From Pseudomonadota bacterium (lineage in GTDB: Bacteria; Pseudomonadota; Alphaproteobacteria; Caulobacterales; Caulobacteraceae): a stretch of 33,863 nt of DNA. The notes below the pieces were generated by a model, which was not told the origin of the DNA, made no database searches, and worked only from the letters and a program-made list of their open reading frames with translations. Positions 14,842-22,520 of this stretch are shown piece by piece; within the stretch, counting starts at the first letter, position 1; every line of letters begins with the position of its first letter. Position numbers and translations under genes: made by a program. The stretch covers positions 1 through 33,863 of the forward strand of contig JAEWDF010000051.1 of assembly GCA_023390245.1 (NCBI GenBank), in the 5' to 3' direction.

Positions 14842-15171
14842 ATGCCCATCCAAAGGCCCGGTGAGACCGGCGGAGGCGCTGGCGCCGCCGTTGTCACCGA
14901 AACCAAGCCGAAGCTTCAGAAGCCCTCGCTCTACCGGGTGCTGATCCTGAACGACGACTACACCCCGATGGAATTCGTCGTCTATGTGCTGGAGCGGTTC
15001 TTCCAGAAGAGCCGCGAGGACGCGACCCGCATCATGCTGCATGTGCATCAGCATGGCGTCGGGGTCTGCGGCGTCTACACCTATGAGGTGGCCGAAACGA
15101 AGGTCGCCCAGGTGGTCGAGACCGCGCGCCGTCACCAGCATCCCCTGCAATGCACGATGGAAAAGGACTGA
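14842..15171 (+). CDS. clpS: ClpS adaptor for N-end rule substrates
   Basis: Small adaptor, 109 residues, that binds destabilising N-terminal residues and delivers the proteins to ClpA. The binding-pocket residues are recognisable: N37, D38, T41 and M43 in LNDDYTPMEFVV, and H69 in MLHVHQHG. The family end VAETKVAQVVETARRHQHPL is present. About 25 disordered N-terminal residues precede the core, normal for the family. clpA follows after 13 bases. In the 215-base gap 14627-14841 upstream I see only a short CAGC-ATAAC-GCTG hairpin and no clear promoter. Confidence 0.95.
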   Translation: MPIQRPGETGGGAGAAVVTETKPKLQKPSLYRVLILNDDYTPMEFVVYVLERFFQKSREDATRIMLHVHQHGVGVCGVYTYEVAETKVAQVVETARRHQHPLQCTMEKD

Positions 15172-15184
15172 GAGGAACCTCCCG

Positions 15185-17485
15185 ATGCCTTCGTTTTCCC
15201 GTCCTCTCGAAGAAACCCTGCACCGCGCGGTGCACTACGCCAACGAGCGCCGGCACGAATACGCCACGCTCGAGCATCTGCTGATGGCCCTGACCGACGA
15301 CCCGGACGCGGCGGCCGTCATGCGGGCCTGCAACGTCGACCTGACGGCGCTGAAGACGGCGCTGGCCCTCTATGTCGACAACGACCTGTCGGCGCTGGCG
15401 ACGGCGGACGGCGAGGACGCCAAGCCGACCGCTGGCTTCCAGCGCGTGATCCAGCGCGCGGTGATCCACGTCCAGTCGTCCGGACGCGAGGAGGTGACCG
15501 GCGCCAACGTCCTGGTCGCCATCTTCTCCGAGCGCGAGAGCCACGCCGCCTATTTCCTGCAGGAGCAGGACATGACGCGTTATGACGCGGTCAACTTCAT
15601 CGCCCACGGCATCGCCAAGAAGCCGGGCGCGACCGAGACCCGCCCGGCCAAGGGCAGCCCCGAGGAGGCGGAGGACGCCTCGGCCGTCAAGTCGGGCGGC
15701 GAGGCGCTGGAAGCCTATTGCGTCGACCTCAACGAGAAGTCGCGCCAGGGCAAGGTCGACCCGCTGATCGGCCGCCAGGCCGAGGTGGACCGCTCGATCC
15801 AGATCCTGTGCCGCCGGACCAAGAACAATCCGCTGCTGGTCGGCGACCCCGGCGTCGGCAAGACCGCCATCGCGGAAGGGCTAGCGCGCAAGATCGTCAA
15901 TGGCGAGGTCCCCGACGTCCTGAAGGACGCCACCATTTACAGCCTGGACATGGGTGCGCTCTTGGCCGGCACCCGCTACCGCGGCGACTTCGAGGAGCGG
16001 CTGAAGCAGGTGGTCAAGGAGCTGGAGAGCCACGAGAACGCGGTCCTCTTCATCGACGAGATCCACACGGTGATTGGCGCGGGCGCGACCTCGGGCGGGG
16101 CGATGGACGCCTCGAACCTGCTGAAGCCGGCCCTGGCGGCGGGGAACCTGCGCTGCATGGGCTCGACCACCTACAAGGAATATCGCCAGCACTTCGAGAA
16201 GGACCGCGCCCTGGTGCGGCGCTTCCAGAAGATCGACGTCAACGAGCCGACGGTCGAGGATTCGGTGAAGATCCTGAAGGGCCTGAAGAGCTACTACGAG
16301 CAGCACCACAAGGTCCGCTACACCGACAGCGCCATCCGCACGGCGGTGGAGCTTTCGGCCCGCTACATGACCGACCGCAAGCTGCCGGACAAGGCGATCG
16401 ACGTGATCGACGAGGCCGGGGCGTCGCAGATGCTGGTGGCCGAATCCAAGCGCAAGAAGGTCATCGGCCAGAAGGAGGTCGAGGCCGTCATCGCCAAGAT
16501 GGCCCGCATCCCGCCGAAGTCCGTCTCGCGCTCCGACGCCGAGAGCCTGAGGGACCTGGAGACCGACCTGAAGCGGGTCGTCTTCGGCCAGGAACAGGCG
16601 ATCGAGCAGGTGGCGGCGGCGATGAAGCTGGCCCGCGCGGGCCTGCGCGACCCGAACAAGCCGATCGGCAGCTTCCTGTTCAGCGGCCCGACCGGCGTCG
16701 GCAAGACCGAGGTGGCCAAGCAGCTTGCCGCCACCCTGGGCATCGAGATGCAGCGCTTCGACATGTCGGAATACATGGAGCGGCATACGGTCAGCCGCCT
16801 GATCGGCGCGCCTCCCGGCTATGTCGGCCATGACCAGGGCGGGCTGCTGACCGACGCCGTCGACCAGCATCCGCATTCGGTGGTGCTGCTGGACGAGATC
16901 GAGAAGGCGCACCCGGACGTCTACAACATCCTGCTGCAGGTGATGGACAACGGCATGCTGACCGACGCGGTCGGCAAGAAGGTGGATTTCCGCAACGTGG
17001 TCCTGATCATGACCACCAACGCCGGCGCCGCCGACAACGCCCGCGCGGCCATCGGCTTCGGCCGCGGCAAGGTGGAGGGCGAGGACGAGAAGGCCATCCA
17101 GCGCCTGTTCGCGCCCGAGTTCCGCAACCGCCTGGACGCCATCGTGGCCTTCAAGCCGTTGTCGCCGGAGACCATCCGTTCGGTGGTGACCAAGTTCGTG
17201 CTGCAACTGGAGGCCCAGCTGGCGGACCGCAACATCACCCTCTCGCTGACCGACGAGGCGACCGACTGGCTGGCCAAGAACGGCTTCGACGAACTGTACG
17301 GCGCGCGGCCCCTGGCGCGGGTCATCCAGGACTCGATCAAGAAGCCGCTGGCCGACGACATCCTGTTCGGCCGCCTGACGCGCGGCGGACACGTCAAGGT
17401 CCGGCTGAAGGACGGCAAGATCGACTTCGACATCGCCGGCCCGACGGGCGCTCCGGCCAAGTCGGAGGAGGAAGAGACGGCCTGA
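15185..17485 (+). CDS. clpA: ClpA ATPase subunit of Clp protease
   Basis: Unfoldase partner of ClpP and ClpS, 766 residues. Two N-terminal Clp repeats occupy about 1-145, followed by the first AAA+ domain with Walker A GDPGVGKT at 220-227 and AVLFIDEIH, then the second with Walker A GPTGVGKT at 501-508, VVLLDEIEKAHPDVYN and the ClpB-D2-type C-terminal domain. There is no long middle-domain coiled coil, which separates it from ClpB. The chosen ATG has GAGAGGA upstream and lies 13 bases after the clpS stop, so clpS and clpA form one operon that ends at a strong terminator. Confidence 0.97.
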   Translation: MPSFSRPLEETLHRAVHYANERRHEYATLEHLLMALTDDPDAAAVMRACNVDLTALKTALALYVDNDLSALATADGEDAKPTAGFQRVIQRAVIHVQSSGREEVTGANVLVAIFSERESHAAYFLQEQDMTRYDAVNFIAHGIAKKPGATETRPAKGSPEEAEDASAVKSGGEALEAYCVDLNEKSRQGKVDPLIGRQAEVDRSIQILCRRTKNNPLLVGDPGVGKTAIAEGLARKIVNGEVPDVLKDATIYSLDMGALLAGTRYRGDFEERLKQVVKELESHENAVLFIDEIHTVIGAGATSGGAMDASNLLKPALAAGNLRCMGSTTYKEYRQHFEKDRALVRRFQKIDVNEPTVEDSVKILKGLKSYYEQHHKVRYTDSAIRTAVELSARYMTDRKLPDKAIDVIDEAGASQMLVAESKRKKVIGQKEVEAVIAKMARIPPKSVSRSDAESLRDLETDLKRVVFGQEQAIEQVAAAMKLARAGLRDPNKPIGSFLFSGPTGVGKTEVAKQLAATLGIEMQRFDMSEYMERHTVSRLIGAPPGYVGHDQGGLLTDAVDQHPHSVVLLDEIEKAHPDVYNILLQVMDNGMLTDAVGKKVDFRNVVLIMTTNAGAADNARAAIGFGRGKVEGEDEKAIQRLFAPEFRNRLDAIVAFKPLSPETIRSVVTKFVLQLEAQLADRNITLSLTDEATDWLAKNGFDELYGARPLARVIQDSIKKPLADDILFGRLTRGGHVKVRLKDGKIDFDIAGPTGAPAKSEEEETA

Positions 17486-17511
17486 CCGGGCCGGATCGAC
17501 GAGAGGCAAGC

Positions 17512-17542
17512 AGGCCCGGACGGCGACGTCCGGGCCTTTTTT
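17512..17542 (+). terminator. Intrinsic terminator of clpSA
   Basis: AGGCCCGGAC (17512-17521) pairs perfectly with GTCCGGGCCT (17528-17537) around GGCGAC, followed by six T residues (17537-17542). Confidence 0.92.
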
Positions 17543-17581
17543 CTTCATGCCAAGCCCCTGCGGGGCCGGCATACTGGCGCA

Positions 17582-19195
17582 ATGGCGGGGACCCCGGATC
17601 AGGACGATGTGCGCGCGGGCCTCGCGCGGGCCGAGGCGCGGCTTCGGGAGGGCGATGCGTCCGGCGCCTTCGAGGCGCTGAAGGCCTGCTGCCGCGCCGA
17701 TCCCGCGAACGGCCCGGCTGTTGCGGCCATGGGCCTGTTCCTGGCGGAGCATGGCGAGCCGGGAGCGGCGGCGGGGATGCTCAGCCGGGCGATGCGTCTG
17801 CCGGACGCGCCGGCGGAGCGGGTCGCGCCGGCGCTGGCGCGGCTGCTGGCGGGCCTGCGGCCGGACGGGTGGAATCCGCGCCTGGGCGAGGATCTCGGCC
17901 TGTGCCTGGCCAGCCCGTATGTCGATCCGCAGGCCCTGGCCCCCGCCGTCGCCCGCGCCCTGCTGCTGAAGGACGCCGGCTTCGACGGGTCGGACGCGGC
18001 GGTGGACGCCGTCGCCGCCGAGCCGCTGTGGCTCGCCTTCCTGTCGCGATGCCTGAACGTTAGCGCGCCGATGGAGGCGCGGCTGGAGGCGCTTGGCGCG
18101 GCCTTGCGCGCCGGCCGGGGCGCGGCGGGCCCGGCGCGGGACGAACTGGCCTGCGCCCTGGGTCTCCAGGCGTTCGCCAGCGAACTGGGGGAGGTCGGGG
18201 CGGCGCCCGGCGATGGTCGCATGCAGAAGCTCCTGGTCCGACGCACGGTCGACGAGCCGGCGCGCGAGGCGGCTCTCGCCGTCGCGCTGCCCGCCTTTAC
18301 GGCCGCTAGCGGAGACGCGGTTTCGGCTGCGGTGAAGGGGCAGTACGAGGCCAATCCGTATCCGCGCTGGTCGGCGCCGCCGTCGCCGTCCCCAAGATCG
18401 CTCCGGGAGGTCGTCGCCGCCCTGCCGGGCCTGGACCGCGCCGCGTTCAGCGACACCGCGCGCCAGGTCCTGGTCGCGGGCTGCGGCACGGGGTTCGAGC
18501 CGATCGACCTGGCGCGCATGGACCCTTCGCTGGCGATCACGGCCATGGACCTGAGCCGCCGCAGCCTGGCCTATGGCGCGCGCATGGCGGAGGAGGCGGG
18601 CGTGCGGAGCGTCCGCTTCGGGCAGGGGGACATCCTCGCACTCGACATGCCGGGGCGATTCGACGTGGTCGTCAGCACCGGCGTGATCCATCACATGGAC
18701 GACCCGGCGCGGGGCCTCGCGCGTCTCGCCGCGGCGGTCCGGCCCGGCGGCGTGCTGCGCCTGGGACTCTACAGCGAGCGGGCGCGGGCGCTGGTGCGGC
18801 TGGCGCACGACCTGATCCGCGACAGGGGCTGGGCGGCGACGGAGGCCGGCGTCCGCGCCTTCCGGGCGCACGTCCTGGCCTTGCCGGACACGGCCCCGCT
18901 GGCGCGCCTGCGGGAGAGCGAGGACTTCTACAGCCTCAGCGGTTGCCGCGACCTGGTCTTCCATGTCCGGGAGCATCGCTACACGCCGTCGCAGCTTGGC
19001 GATCTGCTGGCGACCGCGCGCCTGCGCCTGGTCGGGTTCGAGGCGCCGCCCGAGGCGTCGGCCCTGTTCCGACAGGCTTTCGGCCCGTCCGCGGATGCGC
19101 TGGACCTCACGCTATGGGACCAGTTGGAGACGCGCCGCCCGACGCTGTTCGCGGGCATGTATCATCTGTGGGCCCAGAGGCCGAAGGAGGAATAG
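17582..19195 (+). CDS. TPR-containing SAM-dependent methyltransferase
   Basis: A 537-residue protein with an N-terminal TPR-like region (about 1-90: ARAEARLREGDASGAFEALK, AAMGLFLAEHGEPGAAAGML), a helical middle, and a class I methyltransferase domain from about 250. The latter starts with GQYEANPYPRW and continues with motif I VLVAGCGTGFEP (near 297), motif II TAMDLSRRSLAYG, GDILAL, and STGVIHHMDDPARGLARLAAAVRPGG. The QYE-NPYPRW lead-in is shared by a group of TPR-methyltransferases of unknown substrate. The ATG at 17582 has no clear ribosome site, and GTG codons nearby could serve. It follows the clpA terminator and is probably separately transcribed. Confidence 0.8.
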   Translation: MAGTPDQDDVRAGLARAEARLREGDASGAFEALKACCRADPANGPAVAAMGLFLAEHGEPGAAAGMLSRAMRLPDAPAERVAPALARLLAGLRPDGWNPRLGEDLGLCLASPYVDPQALAPAVARALLLKDAGFDGSDAAVDAVAAEPLWLAFLSRCLNVSAPMEARLEALGAALRAGRGAAGPARDELACALGLQAFASELGEVGAAPGDGRMQKLLVRRTVDEPAREAALAVALPAFTAASGDAVSAAVKGQYEANPYPRWSAPPSPSPRSLREVVAALPGLDRAAFSDTARQVLVAGCGTGFEPIDLARMDPSLAITAMDLSRRSLAYGARMAEEAGVRSVRFGQGDILALDMPGRFDVVVSTGVIHHMDDPARGLARLAAAVRPGGVLRLGLYSERARALVRLAHDLIRDRGWAATEAGVRAFRAHVLALPDTAPLARLRESEDFYSLSGCRDLVFHVREHRYTPSQLGDLLATARLRLVGFEAPPEASALFRQAFGPSADALDLTLWDQLETRRPTLFAGMYHLWAQRPKEE

Positions 19196-19237
19196 GGCCC
19201 CTGCGGATGCGGCGGAAAGGACGATCCTGGGCGCCGT

Positions 19238-19837
19238 TCAGGGTCGGCGCGTGACCTTGGCCGCCATGTCGGGACGGGGGCGCTCCAGCGGCGGCTCGGC
19301 CAGGCTGCCGATGTGGATGAAGCCGGCGATCGCCTCGCCTTCCCGGACGCCGAAGAGGGCGGCGCCGTCGGGATCGTAGCTGTACCAGTCGGTGATCCAG
19401 CTGGCGGAATAGCCGAAGGCGTTGGCGGCATGCTCCAGATTCATGCAGACGGCCCCGGCCGACAGCTGCTGCTCCCAGACCGGCTTGGCGCGCGGGACCG
19501 GCGCGGAGATCACCAGGATGGAGACCGGCGCGGCGGTCAGCTTGGCCAGGGCCGCCTGGTCCTTGGCCGGACGGTCGCGCCGTTCCGCCAGCACGGCCAG
19601 CCGTTCCGCGATCTCGGCCCGGGATTTCGGGCCCAGCAAGACGAAGCGCCAAGGGAACAGCTTGCCATGGTCCGGCGTGCGCGCGCCGATCGTCAGGATC
19701 TCGTTCAGCTCCGCCTCCGACGGACCCGGCGCGATCAGGGCCTGGGCGGGCGCGGAGCGGCGCATCGCCAGCCGGCGGCGGAGTTCGTCGGAGCGTTCGG
19801 GCGGGGGCAGGGCGTCGCCCAGGTCGGTCTGGCTCAT
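19238..19837 (-). CDS. Nitroreductase family protein, YdjA-like
   Basis: A 199-residue FMN-dependent nitroreductase-fold enzyme. The RRSAPAQALIAPGPSEAELNEIL start, GARTPDHGKLFPWRFVLLG, AGAVCMNLEHAANAFGYSASWITDW and FIHIGS segments match the small YdjA subfamily, which lacks the long excursion helices of NfsB. Activity is expected to be NAD(P)H-dependent reduction of an unknown substrate. Divergent from the Nudix gene at 19883 across 45 bases. Confidence 0.86.
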   Translation of the reverse strand: MSQTDLGDALPPPERSDELRRRLAMRRSAPAQALIAPGPSEAELNEILTIGARTPDHGKLFPWRFVLLGPKSRAEIAERLAVLAERRDRPAKDQAALAKLTAAPVSILVISAPVPRAKPVWEQQLSAGAVCMNLEHAANAFGYSASWITDWYSYDPDGAALFGVREGEAIAGFIHIGSLAEPPLERPRPDMAAKVTRRP

Positions 19838-19882
19838 GCCGATTAGCTAGGCTTTCGCCGCCGCATCCGCCATACCCGCACG

Positions 19883-20512
19883 ATGAGCGACGCCGCCTCC
19901 GAACCCCGATGGGCCGCCGGCCTGTCCAAGCCGGCCCCCTGGCGCAATGAGAGCGTCGAAGTCCTGTATGACAGCCCCTGGATGCGCCTGACCCGGCACG
20001 ACGCGACGGCGCCGACGGGGGCGAAGGCCGATTACGCGGTCATGCGGCCCAAGAACGTCGGCACGGGCGTGCTGCCGATCCATGATGACGGGACGGTGGT
20101 GCTGGTGGGCCAGCAGCGCTTCGCCCTGGCCAACTATTCCTGGGAGATGCCGGAGGGCGGCGCGCCGATGGACGAGGACCCGTTCGACGGCGTGCGGCGC
20201 GAGCTGGCCGAGGAGGCGGGGCTGGAAGCCGCGCATTGGCGGCCGGCCCTGACGATGGAACTGTCCAACTCCATCACCGACGAGATCGGCATGACCTGGC
20301 TGGCCTGGAGCCTGACGCCGGTTCCGACCGCGCCGGACCCGACCGAGATCATCGCCGTCGTCCGCGTTCCTTTCCTCGACCTGCTGGACGAGATCGGGCG
20401 GGGGACGGTGCGCGACGCCATGACGGTGGCGACCGCCTACAAGGCCCACCATATGGCCGTCAGCGGCGATCTGCCCGAGGAACTGGCGCGCGCCATGCTC
20501 GGGCGGCTATGA
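19883..20512 (+). CDS. Nudix hydrolase, ADP-ribose pyrophosphatase type
   Basis: A 209-residue Nudix protein. The full Nudix box is present: GGAPMDEDPFDGVRRELAEE followed by AGL, matching GX5EX7REUXEEXGU. The preceding WEMPEGG and LVGQQRFALANYSWEMPEG and the N-terminal WRNESVEVLYDSPWMRLTRHD are typical of ADP-ribose and nucleotide-sugar pyrophosphatases. It would cleave ADP-ribose or a related compound to AMP plus a sugar phosphate. cysE starts 19 bases downstream on the same strand, suggesting a shared transcript. Confidence 0.87.
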   Translation: MSDAASEPRWAAGLSKPAPWRNESVEVLYDSPWMRLTRHDATAPTGAKADYAVMRPKNVGTGVLPIHDDGTVVLVGQQRFALANYSWEMPEGGAPMDEDPFDGVRRELAEEAGLEAAHWRPALTMELSNSITDEIGMTWLAWSLTPVPTAPDPTEIIAVVRVPFLDLLDEIGRGTVRDAMTVATAYKAHHMAVSGDLPEELARAMLGRL

Positions 20513-20531
20513 TCGCGGCGAAGGAGACGGC

Positions 20532-21353
20532 ATGGCCCAGCTGGAGATCGTGACGGAAGCGGACGGCCTGTGGCGGCAGTTGCGCGCCTCGGCCGAGGCG
20601 GCCCTGCGCGAGGAACCGCAGCTCGGCTCGCAGATGAACGCCGTCATCCTGTCGCACGACGACCTGGCCGGCGCCCTCAGCTTCCAGATCGCCCGCAAGC
20701 TGGCCGACGGCGAGATGAGCGCCATGTCGGTGCGCGAGGTGTGCCTGTCCGCCTTCGCCGCCGATCCCGCCATCGTCGAGGCGGCGGAAGCCGACCTGCA
20801 GGCGGTGGCCGAGCGCGATCCGGCGATCCGCAATCTTCTGCAGCCTTTCCTCTATTTCAAGGGTTTCCAGGCCCTGCAGGGCTGGCGCGTGGCGCATTGG
20901 CTGTGGGAGCAGGGCAGGGAGACGCTGGCCTTCCACTTCCAGAGCCGCATCTCGGAACTGTTCCAGCTGGACATCCACCCGGCCGCGCGCATGGGCAAGG
21001 GGCTGTTCCTGGACCACGGCACCGGCATCGTGGTCGGCGAGACGGCGGTGGTCGCCGACGATGTCTCCATGCTGCACGCCGTGACCCTGGGCGGCACGGG
21101 GGCCGAGCGCGGCGACCGCCATCCCAAGATCGGCAAGGGCGTCCTGCTGGGGGCGGGCGCCAAGGTGCTGGGGGCCATCACCATCGGCGACTTCGCCAAG
21201 GTGGCGTCCGGTTCGGTCGTGCTGAAGGACGTCCCGGCCGGCTGCACCGTCGCCGGCGTGCCGGCGCGCCTGGTCAACTGCCCCACGGGCGAAGCGCCCG
21301 CGCGCACCATGGACCACACCCTGGCCGACGTGGTGTACGACTTCGTCATCTGA
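20532..21353 (+). CDS. cysE: Serine O-acetyltransferase
   Basis: Makes O-acetylserine from serine and acetyl-CoA, the committed step to cysteine. The 273 residues comprise an N-terminal helical SATase domain (about 10-150, with LQPFLYFKGFQALQGWRVAHWLW) and a left-handed beta-helix of hexapeptide repeats. Diagnostic segments are FQLDIHPAARMGKGLFLDHG with the catalytic His-Asp region, TGIVVGETAVV, LGGTG and HPKIGKGVLLGAGAKVLG. AAGGAG lies upstream of the ATG. The C terminus lacks the Ile-rich E. coli tail but ends in Ile, so docking to CysK is possible. Confidence 0.95.
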   Translation: MAQLEIVTEADGLWRQLRASAEAALREEPQLGSQMNAVILSHDDLAGALSFQIARKLADGEMSAMSVREVCLSAFAADPAIVEAAEADLQAVAERDPAIRNLLQPFLYFKGFQALQGWRVAHWLWEQGRETLAFHFQSRISELFQLDIHPAARMGKGLFLDHGTGIVVGETAVVADDVSMLHAVTLGGTGAERGDRHPKIGKGVLLGAGAKVLGAITIGDFAKVASGSVVLKDVPAGCTVAGVPARLVNCPTGEAPARTMDHTLADVVYDFVI

Positions 21354-21417
21354 CGGGTTTATTCGGCCGGCCGATGTCTCTAGGGTCCGCGACCCACACA
21401 GATTCCGAGGCCCTGCC

Positions 21418-21627
21418 GTGAAAGACACCGACCTCAAGCGCGTCGAGACCCACCTCAAGCGCACGTTCAACACCGGCGGCATCATCCTGAAGGCCCGCCC
21501 CAAGCAGAACGATTCCGCCGAAGTCTATGTCGGCGACGAATTCATCGGCGTCGTCTTCGAGGACGAGGACGAGGAAGGCTCCTTCATGTTCGAAATGGCC
21601 ATCCTGGCCGAAGACCTGCCGGATTGA
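21418..21627 (+). CDS. DUF3126 family protein
   Basis: A 69-residue acidic protein of the DUF3126 family, a small family of unknown function known from alphaproteobacteria. The sequence KDTDLKRVETHLKRTFNTGG is followed by AEVYVGDEFIGVVFEDEDEE and FEMAILAEDLP. The start is GTG at 21418. It follows cysE by 64 bases on the same strand; I recall this pairing from other alphaproteobacteria, but it does not prove a functional link. It ends 10 bases from the convergent DUF4198 gene with no terminator between. Confidence 0.85.
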   Translation: MKDTDLKRVETHLKRTFNTGGIILKARPKQNDSAEVYVGDEFIGVVFEDEDEEGSFMFEMAILAEDLPD

Positions 21628-21637
21628 GCCCCGCCGC

Positions 21638-22435
21638 TCAGCCCGCCTGGGCGATGAAGGTCAGGGTGTGGCTGTAGCTGCGCCAGGGCGTCGGCGACCC
21701 CGCCGGCGCCGCCGTGCGATGGCGGACCAGCGTCATATAGGCGCCCGGATCGCCGACACGGATCGTGAACCGGCCCTCCGCGTCGGTCACGGCCTCGGTC
21801 TCGACCTTGCGGCCGTCATATTGTCCGGCCTCGCGAAACACGGTGACAGGCGCGTCGGCCAGCGGCCGGCCGTCGAACAGCAGGCGGAAGGTCGCGTCCT
21901 CTCCGGCGACGATGTCGTTGGGCTGGATCAGCGGCTCCAGCTCCAGGCCGTCGCCCGACGAGCGAAGCGCCGCCTGATCGGGCGCGCCGCGCACCACATA
22001 GACATCGGCGGTGGTGATGCTCTGCACGTCCACCATCTGGGCGTCCGGCGGCGGCGCCTCGTCCTCCTCGCCGACCATCTTCCAGCCCGACGGCGTCTCG
22101 TACATCTTGCCGACACGACCGATGCGCGGACCGGACGACAGGCGATACAGGCCGTCCACCGGCGTCGGCGCCTCGAACACCGCCAGGTCGCGCAGGTAGG
22201 TGACCGCCGTGATCGGCACGTCGCCGTTCGGCCCGACGATGTGGAAGCTGTCGGACCGCATCGCCACCTCGGCGCTGAACACCGTCTCGGTGAAACTGGC
22301 CTCGACCGTCACATGGTCGCGGTTGGTGGCGTCGAAGACGTTGGGCCGCAGGTAGGGCGAATGCGCCTGGGCGCCCGTGCTCCATACCGCCAGGACGCCG
22401 GCCAGCAGTCCGGCGGAAAGGGTCGTGCGGATCAT
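21638..22435 (-). CDS. DUF4198 (NikM-like) exported protein
   Basis: About 265 residues with a Sec signal peptide (IRTTLSAGLLAGVLAVW, cleavage after AQA near 22) and mature start HSPYLRPNVFDATN. The mature part is all-beta, with an Ig-like second half (APVTVFREAGQYDGR, TDAEGRFTIRVGDPGAYM). This fits DUF4198/PF10670, a periplasmic family often linked to metal uptake. The ATG at 22435 has a strong AGGAGGCG site, so the longer frame is not used. Its promoter region contains a Fur-like palindrome, which supports a metal-related role. The ligand is unknown. Confidence 0.8.
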   Translation of the reverse strand: MIRTTLSAGLLAGVLAVWSTGAQAHSPYLRPNVFDATNRDHVTVEASFTETVFSAEVAMRSDSFHIVGPNGDVPITAVTYLRDLAVFEAPTPVDGLYRLSSGPRIGRVGKMYETPSGWKMVGEEDEAPPPDAQMVDVQSITTADVYVVRGAPDQAALRSSGDGLELEPLIQPNDIVAGEDATFRLLFDGRPLADAPVTVFREAGQYDGRKVETEAVTDAEGRFTIRVGDPGAYMTLVRHRTAAPAGSPTPWRSYSHTLTFIAQAG

Positions 22436-22457
22436 GGTCGCCTCCTGTCGAAGCGAC

Positions 22458-22486
22458 CGTATCGCATTGCGAACCGTTAGCAACAA
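22458..22486 (-). promoter_or_regulatory. Promoter with Fur-like palindromic operator
   Basis: On the minus strand TTGTTG (22486-22481) and GATACG (22463-22458) are 17 bases apart and suit -35 and -10 elements for the DUF4198 gene. Overlapping the -35 and spacer is the 17-base dyad TTGCGAACCGTTAGCAA (22467-22483), of form TTGCnAACnGTTnGCAA. The layout resembles the Fur-box type ATTGCGAATNATTCGCAAT and would allow repression by blocking polymerase. The regulator assignment is an inference. Confidence 0.45.
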
Positions 22487-22520
22487 GTCTCAGGCGCTTT
22501 CGGCGCCGCCGCCGAGACTT
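22485..22520 (-). terminator. Hairpin at the end of the dctD-like gene
   Basis: AAGTCTC and GAGACTT (22514-22520 and 22485-22491) pair, with an inner GGCGC/GCGCC stem. The structure begins at the DctD stop codon and is followed on the minus strand by a poor T-rich stretch (TTGTTGCT). It may be a weak terminator. Confidence 0.4.

Noticed and set aside
15881..18976. A 1031-codon open frame on the minus strand opposite clpA and the methyltransferase
   Set aside because: It is a high-GC shadow frame. The plus-strand proteins have complete Clp and methyltransferase motifs, while this translation is a low-complexity run of Arg, Ala, Gly and Gln with no domain.
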